Assembly (NCBI RefSeq): GCF_900103525.1
Contig: NZ_FNHN01000003.1
Coordinates: 372,001 to 436,000, forward strand
Origin: Bacillus sp. OK048
GTDB lineage: Bacteria; Bacillota; Bacilli; Bacillales; Cytobacillaceae
Direction: 5' to 3'
Length of the DNA: 64,000 nt
Shown: positions 28,726 to 36,853 of the stretch, in pieces
How the letters are laid out: each line of letters starts with the position of its first letter
How positions within the stretch are numbered: position 1 is the stretch's first letter
Made by a program: the position numbers and the translations under genes
The notes under the pieces: model-generated
Seen by the model: the letters and a program-made list of their open reading frames with translations, nothing else
Databases searched by the model: none
Told to the model about the DNA's origin: nothing

Positions 28726-30003
28726 TTAAATCCAGCCTCTAAATCGACTTGCTTCAGCCATTTTTCTTACCCCAACCATATACGCTGCTAGGCGCATATC
28801 CACACGGCGAGTTTGTGCTGTATCAAATATATTATTAAAAGATTTGACCATAACTTTTTCAAGTTTCTCTTCTACTTCTTCCTCTGACCAATAATAACCT
28901 TGATTGTTTTGAACCCATTCAAAGTATGAAACGGTAACACCGCCAGCAGATGCTAGAACATCAGGAACAAGTAAAATACCACGCTCTGTTAATATATCAG
29001 TTGCCTCAAGCGTCGTCGGTCCGTTGGCAGCCTCTACCACAATACCTGCACGAATATTATGTGCATTTTCAGCGGTAATTTGATTTTCAATTGCCGCTGG
29101 AACGAGAATATCACACTCAAGTTCTAATAGTTCTTTGTTAGTAATCGTATTATTAAATAATTTCGTTACCGTACCAAAGCTGTCACGTCGATCTAGCAAG
29201 TAATCAATATCAAGTCCGTCCGGATCATATAATGCACCATAGGCATCAGAAATACCAACAACCTTTGCGCCTGCATCATGCATAAATTTCGATAAGAAGC
29301 TTCCCGCATTTCCAAAGCCTTGTACGACAACCCTTGCGCCTTCAATTTGAATGCCCTTCTTTTTAGCGGCTTCACGTATACAAATCGTTACACCTTTTGC
29401 TGTAGCAGATTCACGACCGTGAGAGCCCCCTAAAACAAGTGGCTTGCCTGTGATAAATCCAGGAGAGTTAAATTCATCGATACGACTATATTCATCCATC
29501 ATCCAAGCCATTATTTGAGAATTTGTAAATACATCCGGTGCTGGAATATCTTTAGTCGGTCCGACAATTTGACTTATTGCTCGTACATAACCACGGCTTA
29601 ATCTCTCAAGCTCTCTAAAAGACATATCACGCGGATCACAAATGATTCCGCCTTTACCGCCGCCATATGGAAGATCAACAATTCCACACTTCAAGCTCAT
29701 CCAAATAGAAAGTGCCTTTACTTCAGTTTCAGAAACATTGGGATGAAACCTGATTCCGCCCTTGGTTGGACCCACTGCATCGTTATGCTGTGCACGATAG
29801 CCGGTAAATATCTTTACTGAACCGTCATCCATTCTAATTGGAATTTTTACTGTCATCATACGTAACGGCTCTTTTAATAGTTCATATACTTCTTCAGGAT
29901 AACCTAACTTTTCAAGAGCTTTATGTATAACTGTCTGTGTTGAAGTTAACACATTATTTTCTTCCTCTTGATTAGTTTTTTCATTTCCTTTTTCGGCTAC
30001 CAT
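28726..30003 (-). CDS. gudB: NAD-specific glutamate dehydrogenase
   Basis: It deaminates glutamate to 2-oxoglutarate. The 425 residues carry the substrate-binding segment GPTKGGIRFHP (about 79-89), catalytic Lys in PYGGGKGGI (about 113-121), PAPDVFT near 154 and the NAD motif VVQGFGNAGS (about 218-227). I see no insertion near the active site like the inactive gudB allele of laboratory B. subtilis. A perfect AGGAGG precedes the ATG. GudB and RocG cannot be separated reliably by eye; position beside mecB/ypdA supports gudB. Confidence 0.92.
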   Translation of the reverse strand: MVAEKGNEKTNQEEENNVLTSTQTVIHKALEKLGYPEEVYELLKEPLRMMTVKIPIRMDDGSVKIFTGYRAQHNDAVGPTKGGIRFHPNVSETEVKALSIWMSLKCGIVDLPYGGGKGGIICDPRDMSFRELERLSRGYVRAISQIVGPTKDIPAPDVFTNSQIMAWMMDEYSRIDEFNSPGFITGKPLVLGGSHGRESATAKGVTICIREAAKKKGIQIEGARVVVQGFGNAGSFLSKFMHDAGAKVVGISDAYGALYDPDGLDIDYLLDRRDSFGTVTKLFNNTITNKELLELECDILVPAAIENQITAENAHNIRAGIVVEAANGPTTLEATDILTERGILLVPDVLASAGGVTVSYFEWVQNNQGYYWSEEEVEEKLEKVMVKSFNNIFDTAQTRRVDMRLAAYMVGVRKMAEASRFRGWI

Positions 30004-30156
30004 CTGTAAACCTCCTAGAAAATCACTTTATCTAATGTTGTCGCTTTCAGAGACAAGTATACACGTTTGATGGATTTATGCAAGACGGTAAATATAGATT
30101 TCACTTACATTTGAAAATAGTTTGAAACCGTAATCATTACAAAAATTTTATATAAA

Positions 30157-30181
30157 CAAAAAAGGAGCAACACACTCCTTC
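30157..30181 (-). terminator. Intrinsic terminator after mecB
   Basis: AAGGAG/CTCCTT arms with a 7-nt loop are followed by T-rich sequence on the minus strand. Confidence 0.7.
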
Positions 30182-30197
30182 ATCAAATTTGTATCCT

Positions 30198-30785
30198 CTA
30201 TTTAAAATACTTTTTGATCGTTTCTACCGCTTTATTTTCAATAATTAGGTTGCCATATTCAGCAAGCACGTGCGTACTAAGAATGGAGGGATTTCCGTAT
30301 TCTGATAAAAATGCTGCAATACTTTCTACAACGGAAGGCTCGATATTATTCATAAGTAGGTAATAATGATGGTTATAAGAAAACAAACTGCCGCCATAAA
30401 TTTGTAAAGTAAACAGCCTGTGTGAAAGATCTATGATATCTTCTATGCATTCGAACTGATAAAGTAAGTTTTCACGGCCTTCAACTCGAACTTGCATTTC
30501 AACAAAGCCATCAAATAATATTTCATCTTCATCTTCGTCAATATATTCGTCCACCGTAATGATCATAATCATACCTTGTGCTTGCAAGGAGAATATTTCA
30601 ACTGCTACAGAACCCTGAATTTCAACATCAAATTCTTCGCTTGCCTCTTCCAGCATGTCGTGGAAAAGTTGATGCCATTTTATTGAATCTTTCCAAATAT
30701 CATCTTTGGAAAGGCCCCTATCAAGTAAATCATCAGAGGTTAAAAAAATTTTAATTTTATTGACTGTTAAGCGTTCTAAGCGCAT
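30198..30785 (-). CDS. mecB: ClpC adaptor protein MecB
   Basis: This is the MecA paralogue YpbH, linking substrates to the ClpC ATPase. The 195 residues have the MecA/B N-terminal substrate-binding domain (MRLERLTVNKIKIFLTSDDL) and an acidic linker (DEYIDEDEDE, about 79-88). The C-terminal ClpC-binding domain is rich in aromatic residues, including the SYNHHYYLLM segment near 136. It has no enzymatic activity of its own. MecA itself lies elsewhere in B. subtilis. The copy of the interspersed repeat sits immediately upstream. Confidence 0.92.
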   Translation of the reverse strand: MRLERLTVNKIKIFLTSDDLLDRGLSKDDIWKDSIKWHQLFHDMLEEASEEFDVEIQGSVAVEIFSLQAQGMIMIITVDEYIDEDEDEILFDGFVEMQVRVEGRENLLYQFECIEDIIDLSHRLFTLQIYGGSLFSYNHHYYLLMNNIEPSVVESIAAFLSEYGNPSILSTHVLAEYGNLIIENKAVETIKKYFK

Positions 30786-30857
30786 GTTCTTTTGCCCCCT
30801 GCCGTGACATAACTCTTAACCCTAGTGTATGTCAATGGCGTTGGTTGGTGCTTTGTC

Positions 30858-31014
30858 TAAGAAAAGCGTAAGTGCCCTGGTCAGCGGCGTATGGCCTGGA
30901 GCGCTCCAACCGAGATAAAGGAAACACGAAGAGCCGGAGGCGATTCGATGTTGACTTATCGTAGGGCGGAGAGCGAAGGACACTAGCCGCTAGGGCACTG
31001 GAGCTAGACAGTAA
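30858..31014 (+). repeat. Full copy of the 157-bp interspersed repeat
   Basis: It has exactly the same length as the copy at 23162-23318 and about 95% identity (seven substitutions). The terminal arms here read AGTGCCCT and AGGGCACT. Two of the seven substitutions preserve base pairing between the ends (C-G in one copy, T-A in the other). It lies in the 259-base gap between mecB and the MerR-type gene, oriented against both. Confidence 0.95.
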
Positions 31015-31044
31015 CCAAAGTTTAAAACTAATTCTTTTCTATCT

Positions 31045-31956
31045 CTAAAATATCATCCGTTCCATTAGCCACATTTCCCATTCTTTTATGGTTTGACCAA
31101 ATATGTAAGTTGAAATATGTCCCTTTTCAGAGCGGTTCATTTCAGTTATTGCCTCCCCGCCTAATCCAATCTTAAGATCCTTGTGGTTGCGGGATAGCTG
31201 ATTCACAAGCGAAAGTGCTTGTTTAACATCTTTTTGTTCTTCACATGTAAGGATAAATAAATCTGGATGAATGATCTCCAAAGTTAATTGAATATCTTCT
31301 TCTGAAGAATATGTACCTATATTTATTATTTCTATGCCCTTTGTTCTTAAATAAAAGGTGAACATTAAAATACTAAAATGGTCCTCTTCTTGAGAGCAAG
31401 AGAGAAATACAGCTTTGTTTTGGTGAGCATTATTTGGCAAACTGTGAATGATAGCTGTTATCCTCGCTTTTAAAAATGATACTGAAAAATTCCGTTGCCC
31501 ATTGGTAATGTTTCCAGTCTTAAAAGATGTCTCAATGTTCAAAACGACTTGGCTGAAAATATCTCCAATAACTTTTTCCATTGTAAAAATACTAAACAAT
31601 TTATTGATTACTTCGTGAATCTTGTCATACTCAAAGTGGACTAAGGCATCATAAAGTGCGTCGGATAGGCTCGTTAATGGATTCCCTTGCTTAAGATTTA
31701 TCGTTTCAGCATCTATTTGTGAATGGGCGTGGCCCATTAAAGAAATAGCTTGACTAATAGTAAATCCTTGATTCACCTTCTTAATCAACCACTTTAGAAT
31801 TCTTATATGCTCATCTGTATATAATCGATGGCCAGCATCATTTCTGACGGGTGCTATCATCTGATAACGTCTTTCCCATGCTCTTAGCGTTCCAGGTTGA
31901 ATCCCCAGCATTAATGCAGCCGCTTTTATATTATACTTACCTTCTTGGTCCGCCAT
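31045..31956 (-). CDS. MerR-type regulator with B12-binding-like sensor domain
   Basis: A 303-residue protein whose N-terminal MerR helix-turn-helix (about 7-75: YNIKAAALMLGIQPGTLRAWERRY) is followed by a helical domain (about 90-175) and a Rossmann-like cobalamin-binding fold (about 180-303). This is the CarH/LitR architecture. The lower-ligand motif ExH survives as EDH (EEDHFSIL), but the Wx9EH motif of the helical domain is replaced by F...RN (SFKTGNITNGQRNF). Light- or B12-sensing is therefore doubtful. GGAGGAATCAG fixes the ATG at 31956; the frame runs ten codons further. It lies directly after the repeat and ahead of ypbG. Confidence 0.8.
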   Translation of the reverse strand: MADQEGKYNIKAAALMLGIQPGTLRAWERRYQMIAPVRNDAGHRLYTDEHIRILKWLIKKVNQGFTISQAISLMGHAHSQIDAETINLKQGNPLTSLSDALYDALVHFEYDKIHEVINKLFSIFTMEKVIGDIFSQVVLNIETSFKTGNITNGQRNFSVSFLKARITAIIHSLPNNAHQNKAVFLSCSQEEDHFSILMFTFYLRTKGIEIINIGTYSSEEDIQLTLEIIHPDLFILTCEEQKDVKQALSLVNQLSRNHKDLKIGLGGEAITEMNRSEKGHISTYIFGQTIKEWEMWLMERMIF

Positions 31957-31994
31957 CCTGATTCCTCCGATATTTAAACAAACCATGCTTCCAC

Positions 31995-32762
31995 CTAACC
32001 ATGCTTAATAGTAATTAAATGACACTCTGCAGGTGCACCTAATCTCAGGGGAACTCCTGTTGTACCATAGCCATTACTAATCAATAATGTAGTATTCTCT
32101 AATTTTTCTACTTTTCCTTTTTCATATGGACTATAGCCCAAAATATGTATTTGTCCGCCATGCGTATGTCCACTTAATACAAGCCTTATATCATGTTCTG
32201 GAACTATTTTTTTGGTAATAGTTGGGTAATGGCTGACCAAAATCTTAAAGCTATCATCGCCTGCATCTAATAACGCTAAATCAAGTCTGTCGCGTCCTTG
32301 ATCTAATGCATCTACGCCAAGCAAGGAAAGTTTATCACCGTTTCCAGATTCAAAAATTGCCGCCGTATTATCCAATATTTTTACGCTATAACTCAAAAGA
32401 ATGGCATCTAATTTGTGGTAGTCCGTTTCATAATCATTATTTCCCCAAACAAAATACACGGGTCCTAATTGTTTTAGTTTTTCTAAGTTTTCCTTAACCC
32501 TTTCAAACGGGACTTTTCTCTCAGTTAAATCCCCGCCAATTATGACGATATCAGCCTTCCCCTTAACTTTTTCGATAATATCATTGGAGATTAGGCGTTT
32601 ATGTATATCAGAGATAAAAAATATTGAAACCTCACCAAATGAGCTAGGAAAATCCTCGAAGGTCATTTCGTGAAGTACTACACGATTTAAGAAAGCTTCT
32701 TTTAGCATGTATAAGATAAGACCTGCTCCCCCAAACAAAAGCAATACGATAATATAAACCAT
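31995..32762 (-). CDS. ypbG: YpbG-like metallophosphoesterase
   Basis: This is a calcineurin-like phosphoesterase. The metal-ligand blocks are complete in 255 residues: ISDIHKR (about 50-56), GGDLTER (about 75-81), GNNDYE (about 106-111) and SGHTHGGQ (about 196-203). An N-terminal hydrophobic helix (residues 2-18) suggests a membrane anchor. The physiological substrate is unknown. It lies downstream of the CBS/membrane-protein pair and upstream of the MerR-type gene. Confidence 0.9.
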   Translation of the reverse strand: MVYIIVLLLFGGAGLILYMLKEAFLNRVVLHEMTFEDFPSSFGEVSIFFISDIHKRLISNDIIEKVKGKADIVIIGGDLTERKVPFERVKENLEKLKQLGPVYFVWGNNDYETDYHKLDAILLSYSVKILDNTAAIFESGNGDKLSLLGVDALDQGRDRLDLALLDAGDDSFKILVSHYPTITKKIVPEHDIRLVLSGHTHGGQIHILGYSPYEKGKVEKLENTTLLISNGYGTTGVPLRLGAPAECHLITIKHG

Positions 32763-32832
32763 ATTTTCCCCTTTTCTATTGTAAATGTTCTACTTAAAAT
32801 CATACCATAAGGGAGACAAAAACCAAACAGGA

Positions 32833-33075
32833 CTAACATTTGCGCTGTTTTTTCTTTACTATCTTTATAGTTTGTTGAAGAATTTCTTGAAATAGTTGTA
32901 GACTGACGATTAGCCCAAAGAAAAAAGCCAATGAGGCAGCAAAAAATTCCAATGGATAAATAATCGGCCGAACCAAAATATCAGCAAAATGAAATGGGTA
33001 TGTAATTGGAAACCATTCAATTAGTAAATATACACACACAAGAATAAAAAGTAGTCGCCAAATGATTCTTAACAT
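32833..33075 (-). CDS. Small membrane protein of unknown function
   Basis: From MLRIIWRLLFI (80 residues) it has one hydrophobic segment at about 3-20 and a second at about 42-62, followed by a basic tail (KIVKKKQRKC). GGGAGGGATTTTC supports ATG 33075 over the upstream start. It matches no family I can name. It lies between the CBS-ACT gene and ypbG, all on the minus strand. Confidence 0.65.
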   Translation of the reverse strand: MLRIIWRLLFILVCVYLLIEWFPITYPFHFADILVRPIIYPLEFFAASLAFFFGLIVSLQLFQEILQQTIKIVKKKQRKC

Positions 33076-33132
33076 GAAAATCCCTCCCATACATTGTATG
33101 AGAAGGATTTAAATTCTTTCCGTTTAGATTTA

Positions 33133-33765
33133 CTAGTCTTCTTGAATACTCAAGATACGGAACCCTTGATCTTCAAGTTTCTTTGTAAACCGATCAATAT
33201 TATCTTTCTTTTCAACCTTCATGACAATTCTTCGAACTAATTTATCCGTCTCATCAAATGTTACGAGTGAAATAATATGTTCATGGAAGTGATGAGCAAT
33301 CTCAGATAGGCGAGCAATACGCCCTTCTGTTTCAACGGATGTAAAAGCGATTCTTACACCAGGGCGATTTACACCGAAAGCGCTCTGAAAAGTGGAAAGT
33401 ACGTCGGCGCGTGTTACAACACCTAGAAATTTTCGATTTGCATCAACTACCGCTAACAATGGGAAGTCTTTTAAATCTAATAGCGTTTTTTCAAATACTT
33501 CTTCACCAAGTAAAAATTTATCCTGATGTGTAGCGATGTCTTTCACTGTGATGGAACTTAAAAATTCATCTTTTTGTTTTCCAGATAAAAAATATTTCTC
33601 ATAAATATTAAAACGTGTGGCAACCCCTATATATCTTTCTCCTTGCAAAACTGGTACACCATCAATTTGATTTTTCTCCAGTTGTTCTAATGCAGCTGCT
33701 AAAGTTGTGTCCGCCTGAACAGTCACACAGTCATGTCTTGGAATCATCATATTTTTTACAAACAC
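33133..33765 (-). CDS. CBS-pair and ACT domain protein
   Basis: There are 210 residues. The first CBS motif is at about 7-60 (MMIPRHDCVTVQADTTLAAALEQ-like start), the second at about 75-130 ending VVTRADVLSTF, and an ACT-like fold at about 137-208 (RIAFTSVETEGRIARLSEIA). CBS pairs bind adenine nucleotides and ACT domains bind amino acids, so an energy- or metabolite-sensing role is plausible. The domain order resembles AcuB, but the sequence is distinct from what I remember of AcuB. GTG start with GAGGTGATG upstream. Confidence 0.75.
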   Translation of the reverse strand: MFVKNMMIPRHDCVTVQADTTLAAALEQLEKNQIDGVPVLQGERYIGVATRFNIYEKYFLSGKQKDEFLSSITVKDIATHQDKFLLGEEVFEKTLLDLKDFPLLAVVDANRKFLGVVTRADVLSTFQSAFGVNRPGVRIAFTSVETEGRIARLSEIAHHFHEHIISLVTFDETDKLVRRIVMKVEKKDNIDRFTKKLEDQGFRILSIQED

Positions 33766-33850
33766 TTACATCACCTCAATGAAATTATCCTGCCAATCCC
33801 ATTATACTTCAACATAACGTTGGATTAATCCTTCTTATTTCATTTTTATG

Positions 33851-33878
33851 TCATGATTAATGAAAATTTTCATACTTA
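33851..33878 (+). promoter_or_regulatory. Putative SigE promoter of cotJABC
   Basis: Plus-strand TCATGATT (33851-33858) and CATACTTA (33871-33878) are 12 bases apart. The -10 fits the SigE CATA consensus, and cotJ is a known mother-cell (SigE) operon. Confidence 0.5.
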
Positions 33879-33907
33879 TTAATGATGTTAATTAAGGGAG
33901 GGCTACT

Positions 33908-34129
33908 ATGTTTACCCTATATAAAAATTGGCACCCTATCGCTAGTCCATTTGACCCCTGCAAGCCAATTCAAGAAAAAACCTTTTCCACTCCCCCAAAT
34001 CTATATATGGGATTTCAACCACCAAACCTGCCACAATTTTCACCACAGGAAGCACTAAGAGCAGGTACACTATGGAAAGCCTTTTACGACCCCTATTTCA
34101 ACCCATTTGAGAAAAGGGGGGATTCCTAG
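33908..34129 (+). CDS. cotJA: Spore coat protein CotJA
   Basis: This 73-residue protein is rich in Pro, Phe and Tyr (FDPCKPIQEK, PPNLYMGFQPPNLP, FSPQEALRAGTLWKAFYDPY), matching CotJA, a small inner-coat protein needed for CotJC incorporation. GGGAGGG precedes the ATG. Its TAG is followed directly by the cotJB ATG. This plus-strand operon interrupts the otherwise minus-strand ypb cluster. Confidence 0.93.
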   Translation: MFTLYKNWHPIASPFDPCKPIQEKTFSTPPNLYMGFQPPNLPQFSPQEALRAGTLWKAFYDPYFNPFEKRGDS

Positions 34130-34390
34130 ATGAAGCAAATCCCACCAGAATATTATCAATTGATGGAGCAGCTTCAAACCGTTGACTTTGTCTTAGTTGA
34201 ATTAACGTTGTATTTAGATACACACCCAGACGACCTTGAAGCTATTAAGCAATTTAATCATTATGCAAAAGAAAGAAAGACAATAAAAAAAGCATTTGAA
34301 AGTCAATTCGGTCCTCTATTGCAATATGGCAACAGCTACTCTGGACACCCATGGAATTGGAACGATACCCCCTGGCCTTGGCAGGTTTAG
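34130..34390 (+). CDS. cotJB: Spore coat protein CotJB
   Basis: The 86 residues begin MKQIPPEYYQLMEQLQTVDF, with the conserved ELTLYLDTHPDDLEAIKQFN segment (about 24-43) and the C-terminal PWNWNDTPWPWQV stretch of CotJB. GGGGGG lies before its ATG. It follows cotJA with no gap, implying coupled expression of an assembled CotJ complex. Confidence 0.93.
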   Translation: MKQIPPEYYQLMEQLQTVDFVLVELTLYLDTHPDDLEAIKQFNHYAKERKTIKKAFESQFGPLLQYGNSYSGHPWNWNDTPWPWQV

Positions 34391-34425
34391 TGGATTTCTA
34401 AAAACCAAAGGAGGGTTTGCTATTT

Positions 34426-34995
34426 ATGTGGATATACGAAAAGAAGCTCCAATATCCCGTTCGCGTTAGTACTTGTAATCCAACATTAGCAAAATATCTA
34501 GTTGAACAATACGGTGGGGCTGATGGTGAACTTTCAGCTGCATTACGATATTTAAATCAGAGATATTCCATACCGGATAAAGTAATTGGATTATTAACGG
34601 ATATTGGTACGGAGGAATTCGCACACCTGGAAATGATTGCCACAATGGTCTATAAACTCACAAAAGACGCCACTCCCGAAATGATGAAGGCAGCCGGTTT
34701 AGGGGATCACTACGCCATACATGATAATGCGCTTTATTATGCAAATTCCTCTGGCGCGCCATGGACAGCGTCCTATATACAAGCAAAGGGTGACCCCATT
34801 GCTGACCTCTACGAAGATATAGCAGCCGAAGAAAAGGCAAGGGCTACTTATCAATGGATCATCAACTTAAGTGATGATCCTGATTTAAATGATGGACTAC
34901 GCTTCCTTCGAGAGCGAGAGATTATCCATTCACAGCGGTTCCGGGAAGCAGTTGAAATACTTAAAGAGGAGCAAGGTAAGAAAATATTCTTTTAA
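34426..34995 (+). CDS. cotJC: Spore coat protein CotJC (manganese catalase family)
   Basis: From MWIYEKKLQYPV (189 residues) it is a di-manganese catalase-fold ferritin-like protein. The metal-ligand motifs are EEFAHLEMI (about 64-72), EEKARATYQWI (about 135-145) and EREIIHSQRF (about 161-170). The frame opens three codons earlier at TTG, but AGGAGGG spacing and family start favour ATG 34426. It probably removes peroxide in the coat. Confidence 0.95.
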   Translation: MWIYEKKLQYPVRVSTCNPTLAKYLVEQYGGADGELSAALRYLNQRYSIPDKVIGLLTDIGTEEFAHLEMIATMVYKLTKDATPEMMKAAGLGDHYAIHDNALYYANSSGAPWTASYIQAKGDPIADLYEDIAAEEKARATYQWIINLSDDPDLNDGLRFLREREIIHSQRFREAVEILKEEQGKKIFF

Positions 34996-35003
34996 AGATC
35001 TTA

Positions 35004-35036
35004 GAAGCAGACCCCGGGCTGCTTCTTATTTTTTTT
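35004..35036 (+). terminator. Intrinsic terminator of cotJABC
   Basis: GAAGCAG/CTGCTTC arms with a GC-rich 8-nt loop are followed by TTATTTTTTTT on the plus strand. It overlaps the end of convergent ypbF. Confidence 0.85.
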
Positions 35037-35481
35037 CATGATAAAGATTAATGTCATACGTTTTTTTCATTACTTCAAAATCAATATGACGATTTTTCCA
35101 ATGGTCTTCCTTTTTCCATAGATCTTTACTGCGGTTTACAATTTCACATCTTAATTCTTGATATTCCTTCTCCTTTTTATCCTTTTGCTGCCTTAATACA
35201 TTCATTGCTCCATACGAAATGGCAGTAATAGCCAATAACCCAACGTTTAAAGCATCACTAACCGAAGCAGAAAACATAGCGAAAAAAGAATAAGAATACT
35301 GTTTGGCAATCATATAATAGAAATAACTAAAAAATAGAAAAGCAAAAAGCAGCATAGTATAAATAGATAGATAATGCCATTTTTTAGCTGTATCAAACTT
35401 AATCTTTCTTTTGCGAACGTTTTCTAGCATTTGTTTTGTTGCATCATCTGTATGTTCAAGTAAGCGGATCTGTTTATCCAT
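35026..35481 (-). CDS. ypbF: YpbF, DUF2663 membrane protein
   Basis: The 151 residues have a polar helical N-terminus, two membrane helices (about 38-58 and 75-95) and a charged C-terminal tail (RQQKDKKEKEYQELR, coiled-coil-like). This matches B. subtilis YpbF in length and position beside ypbE. GAGGTGGTAC precedes the ATG. Function is unknown. Confidence 0.85.
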   Translation of the reverse strand: MDKQIRLLEHTDDATKQMLENVRKRKIKFDTAKKWHYLSIYTMLLFAFLFFSYFYYMIAKQYSYSFFAMFSASVSDALNVGLLAITAISYGAMNVLRQQKDKKEKEYQELRCEIVNRSKDLWKKEDHWKNRHIDFEVMKKTYDINLYHEKK

Positions 35482-35540
35482 TTTTGTACCACCTCTTTAA
35501 CATAAATATGAACTTGTCCGCTACATTATGAAAAATTTCC

Positions 35541-35569
35541 AAAAAAAATACCGATCAAAATTGATCGGT
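35541..35569 (-). terminator. Intrinsic terminator after ypbE
   Basis: ACCGATC/GATCGGT arms with a short loop are followed by eight A/T bases giving a T run on the minus strand. Confidence 0.8.
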
Positions 35570-36252
35570 TACTTACTTAATGGGATTTCCAAGACTTGCC
35601 CCAAGAATATTTCATTCCCTTTTAAATTATTTGCTTTTCGAATGATTTCTTCCCCATTTTTCGATTGAAAATATTTCAATGAAATCCGATAGAGGTTTTC
35701 GCCTTTTTTAACGGTATGAAAAATAACGGTTTCAGAACCAATGATTGAATTCGACTGTGGGGCAGCTGATTCAGTTGTTTCAGTCGAAATACCACTATTT
35801 TCCTCTGCGCCTTGTTCTGAAGCTGGACTCTCAACTTGAGTATCCGAACTGTCAGGCTGTAAGACTTCTATTTTCTCCTCTGGCTCTACCTCTGTTGATA
35901 TATCTTTTTCATTTTCTGCCTTTTTTTCATTATTGCTATCTGTTTCCGATTTCTCAAAATTAATGACTTCGTAGCCAGAAGAATCTCCAGAAACTTTTTC
36001 AGGTCCTTTACTTTTCCCGCCTTCAAGATAGGAGTAGGCACTAAAAATAGCGATTGGAAGAAGGATAAAAAATAATACCAAGATTCGAATAATGGGATAC
36101 TTTATTTTCCATTTCGTTTTCTTTCTTTTTTCCCTATGAATTTGTTCTCTTGGAGGTAATTGCTCGCGTGGTTCAACTGTTTCCTCATTTATTTTTTCAA
36201 TTCGCTGTTTAAGCCGTTCGGCCTGGTGTCTAAATGGTTCTTCTTTATTCAT
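35569..36252 (-). CDS. ypbE: YpbE-like LysM protein
   Basis: From [16 protein letters not shown] (about 227 residues) it has a basic cytoplasmic N-terminus, one membrane helix (about 55-78: IRILVLFFILLPIAIFS), an acidic Ser/Glu-rich linker (about 85-170) and a C-terminal LysM (VKKGENLYRISLKYF). A membrane-tethered cell-wall-binding protein is inferred. GAGGAGGG fixes ATG 36252; the gene overlaps the ypbD end by eight bases. Confidence 0.87.
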   Translation of the reverse strand: MNKEEPFRHQAERLKQRIEKINEETVEPREQLPPREQIHREKRKKTKWKIKYPIIRILVLFFILLPIAIFSAYSYLEGGKSKGPEKVSGDSSGYEVINFEKSETDSNNEKKAENEKDISTEVEPEEKIEVLQPDSSDTQVESPASEQGAEENSGISTETTESAAPQSNSIIGSETVIFHTVKKGENLYRISLKYFQSKNGEEIIRKANNLKGNEIFLGQVLEIPLSK

Positions 36253-36853
36253 GTAGTAGTCCCTCCTCTTCACCGACATCTATGGGGTTTTTAAATTTAA
36301 TATAAAGCCCTAATAAAAAATCAATTGTAAAGTGCATGATCATTGTAACGGCTAAATTGTTTGTCCAATCATAAATGAATCCTATAAGAAAACTAAGGAT
36401 GACAATATTTGAAAATAAAAACCAATTAAAAAGGTATCGATAATGGATGATGGCAAAAATTAAGCTTGCTAGAATAAGTCCAACCTTAGTTTGGATGACA
36501 CCACGGAAAAGTAATTCTTCACTTAGTGCTACAAATGCTGCAATCCACGCGATGTGAATGACACTTCTATTCTTAAAAATTCTATGATTCAAACCGCCAT
36601 CATCGTAAAAAGAAGACGGAAGCCATTTCATTAAAAATATATCTGCAATAACTACCACAACCCCTGCAGGAACACCAATCAACCAAATTTGATAATCAAA
36701 AAAATCAATCGACTGCATAAATGAAAATTGATCAAATAAAAGAACACCTAATATAAACGTAATCACAAGCATAATAATTTGGGTCAGGTATAATTGAAGG
36801 AGCAGTTCTTTATCTGATAATCCATTGATTAAGTCACGATATTTATTTTTCAT
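36245..36853 (-). CDS. ypbD: YpbD-like CPBP intramembrane protease homologue
   Basis: A 202-residue multispanning protein of the CAAX protease / bacteriocin-processing (CPBP) family. The motif [10 protein letters not shown] (about 112-121) holds the paired Glu; [11 protein letters not shown] (about 130-140) and [10 protein letters not shown] (about 173-182) hold the conserved His residues. The substrate is unknown. The start overlaps the recS stop by four bases (ATGA). Confidence 0.88.
   Translation of the reverse strand: MKNKYRDLINGLSDKELLLQLYLTQIIMLVITFILGVLLFDQFSFMQSIDFFDYQIWLIGVPAGVVVVIADIFLMKWLPSSFYDDGGLNHRIFKNRSVIHIAWIAAFVALSEELLFRGVIQTKVGLILASLIFAIIHYRYLFNWFLFSNIVILSFLIGFIYDWTNNLAVTMIMHFTIDFLLGLYIKFKNPIDVGEEEGLLHE

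Noticed and set aside
28726..30003. Check for the inactive gudB duplication
   Set aside because: The active-site region reads normally; no tandem nine-base duplication is visible.
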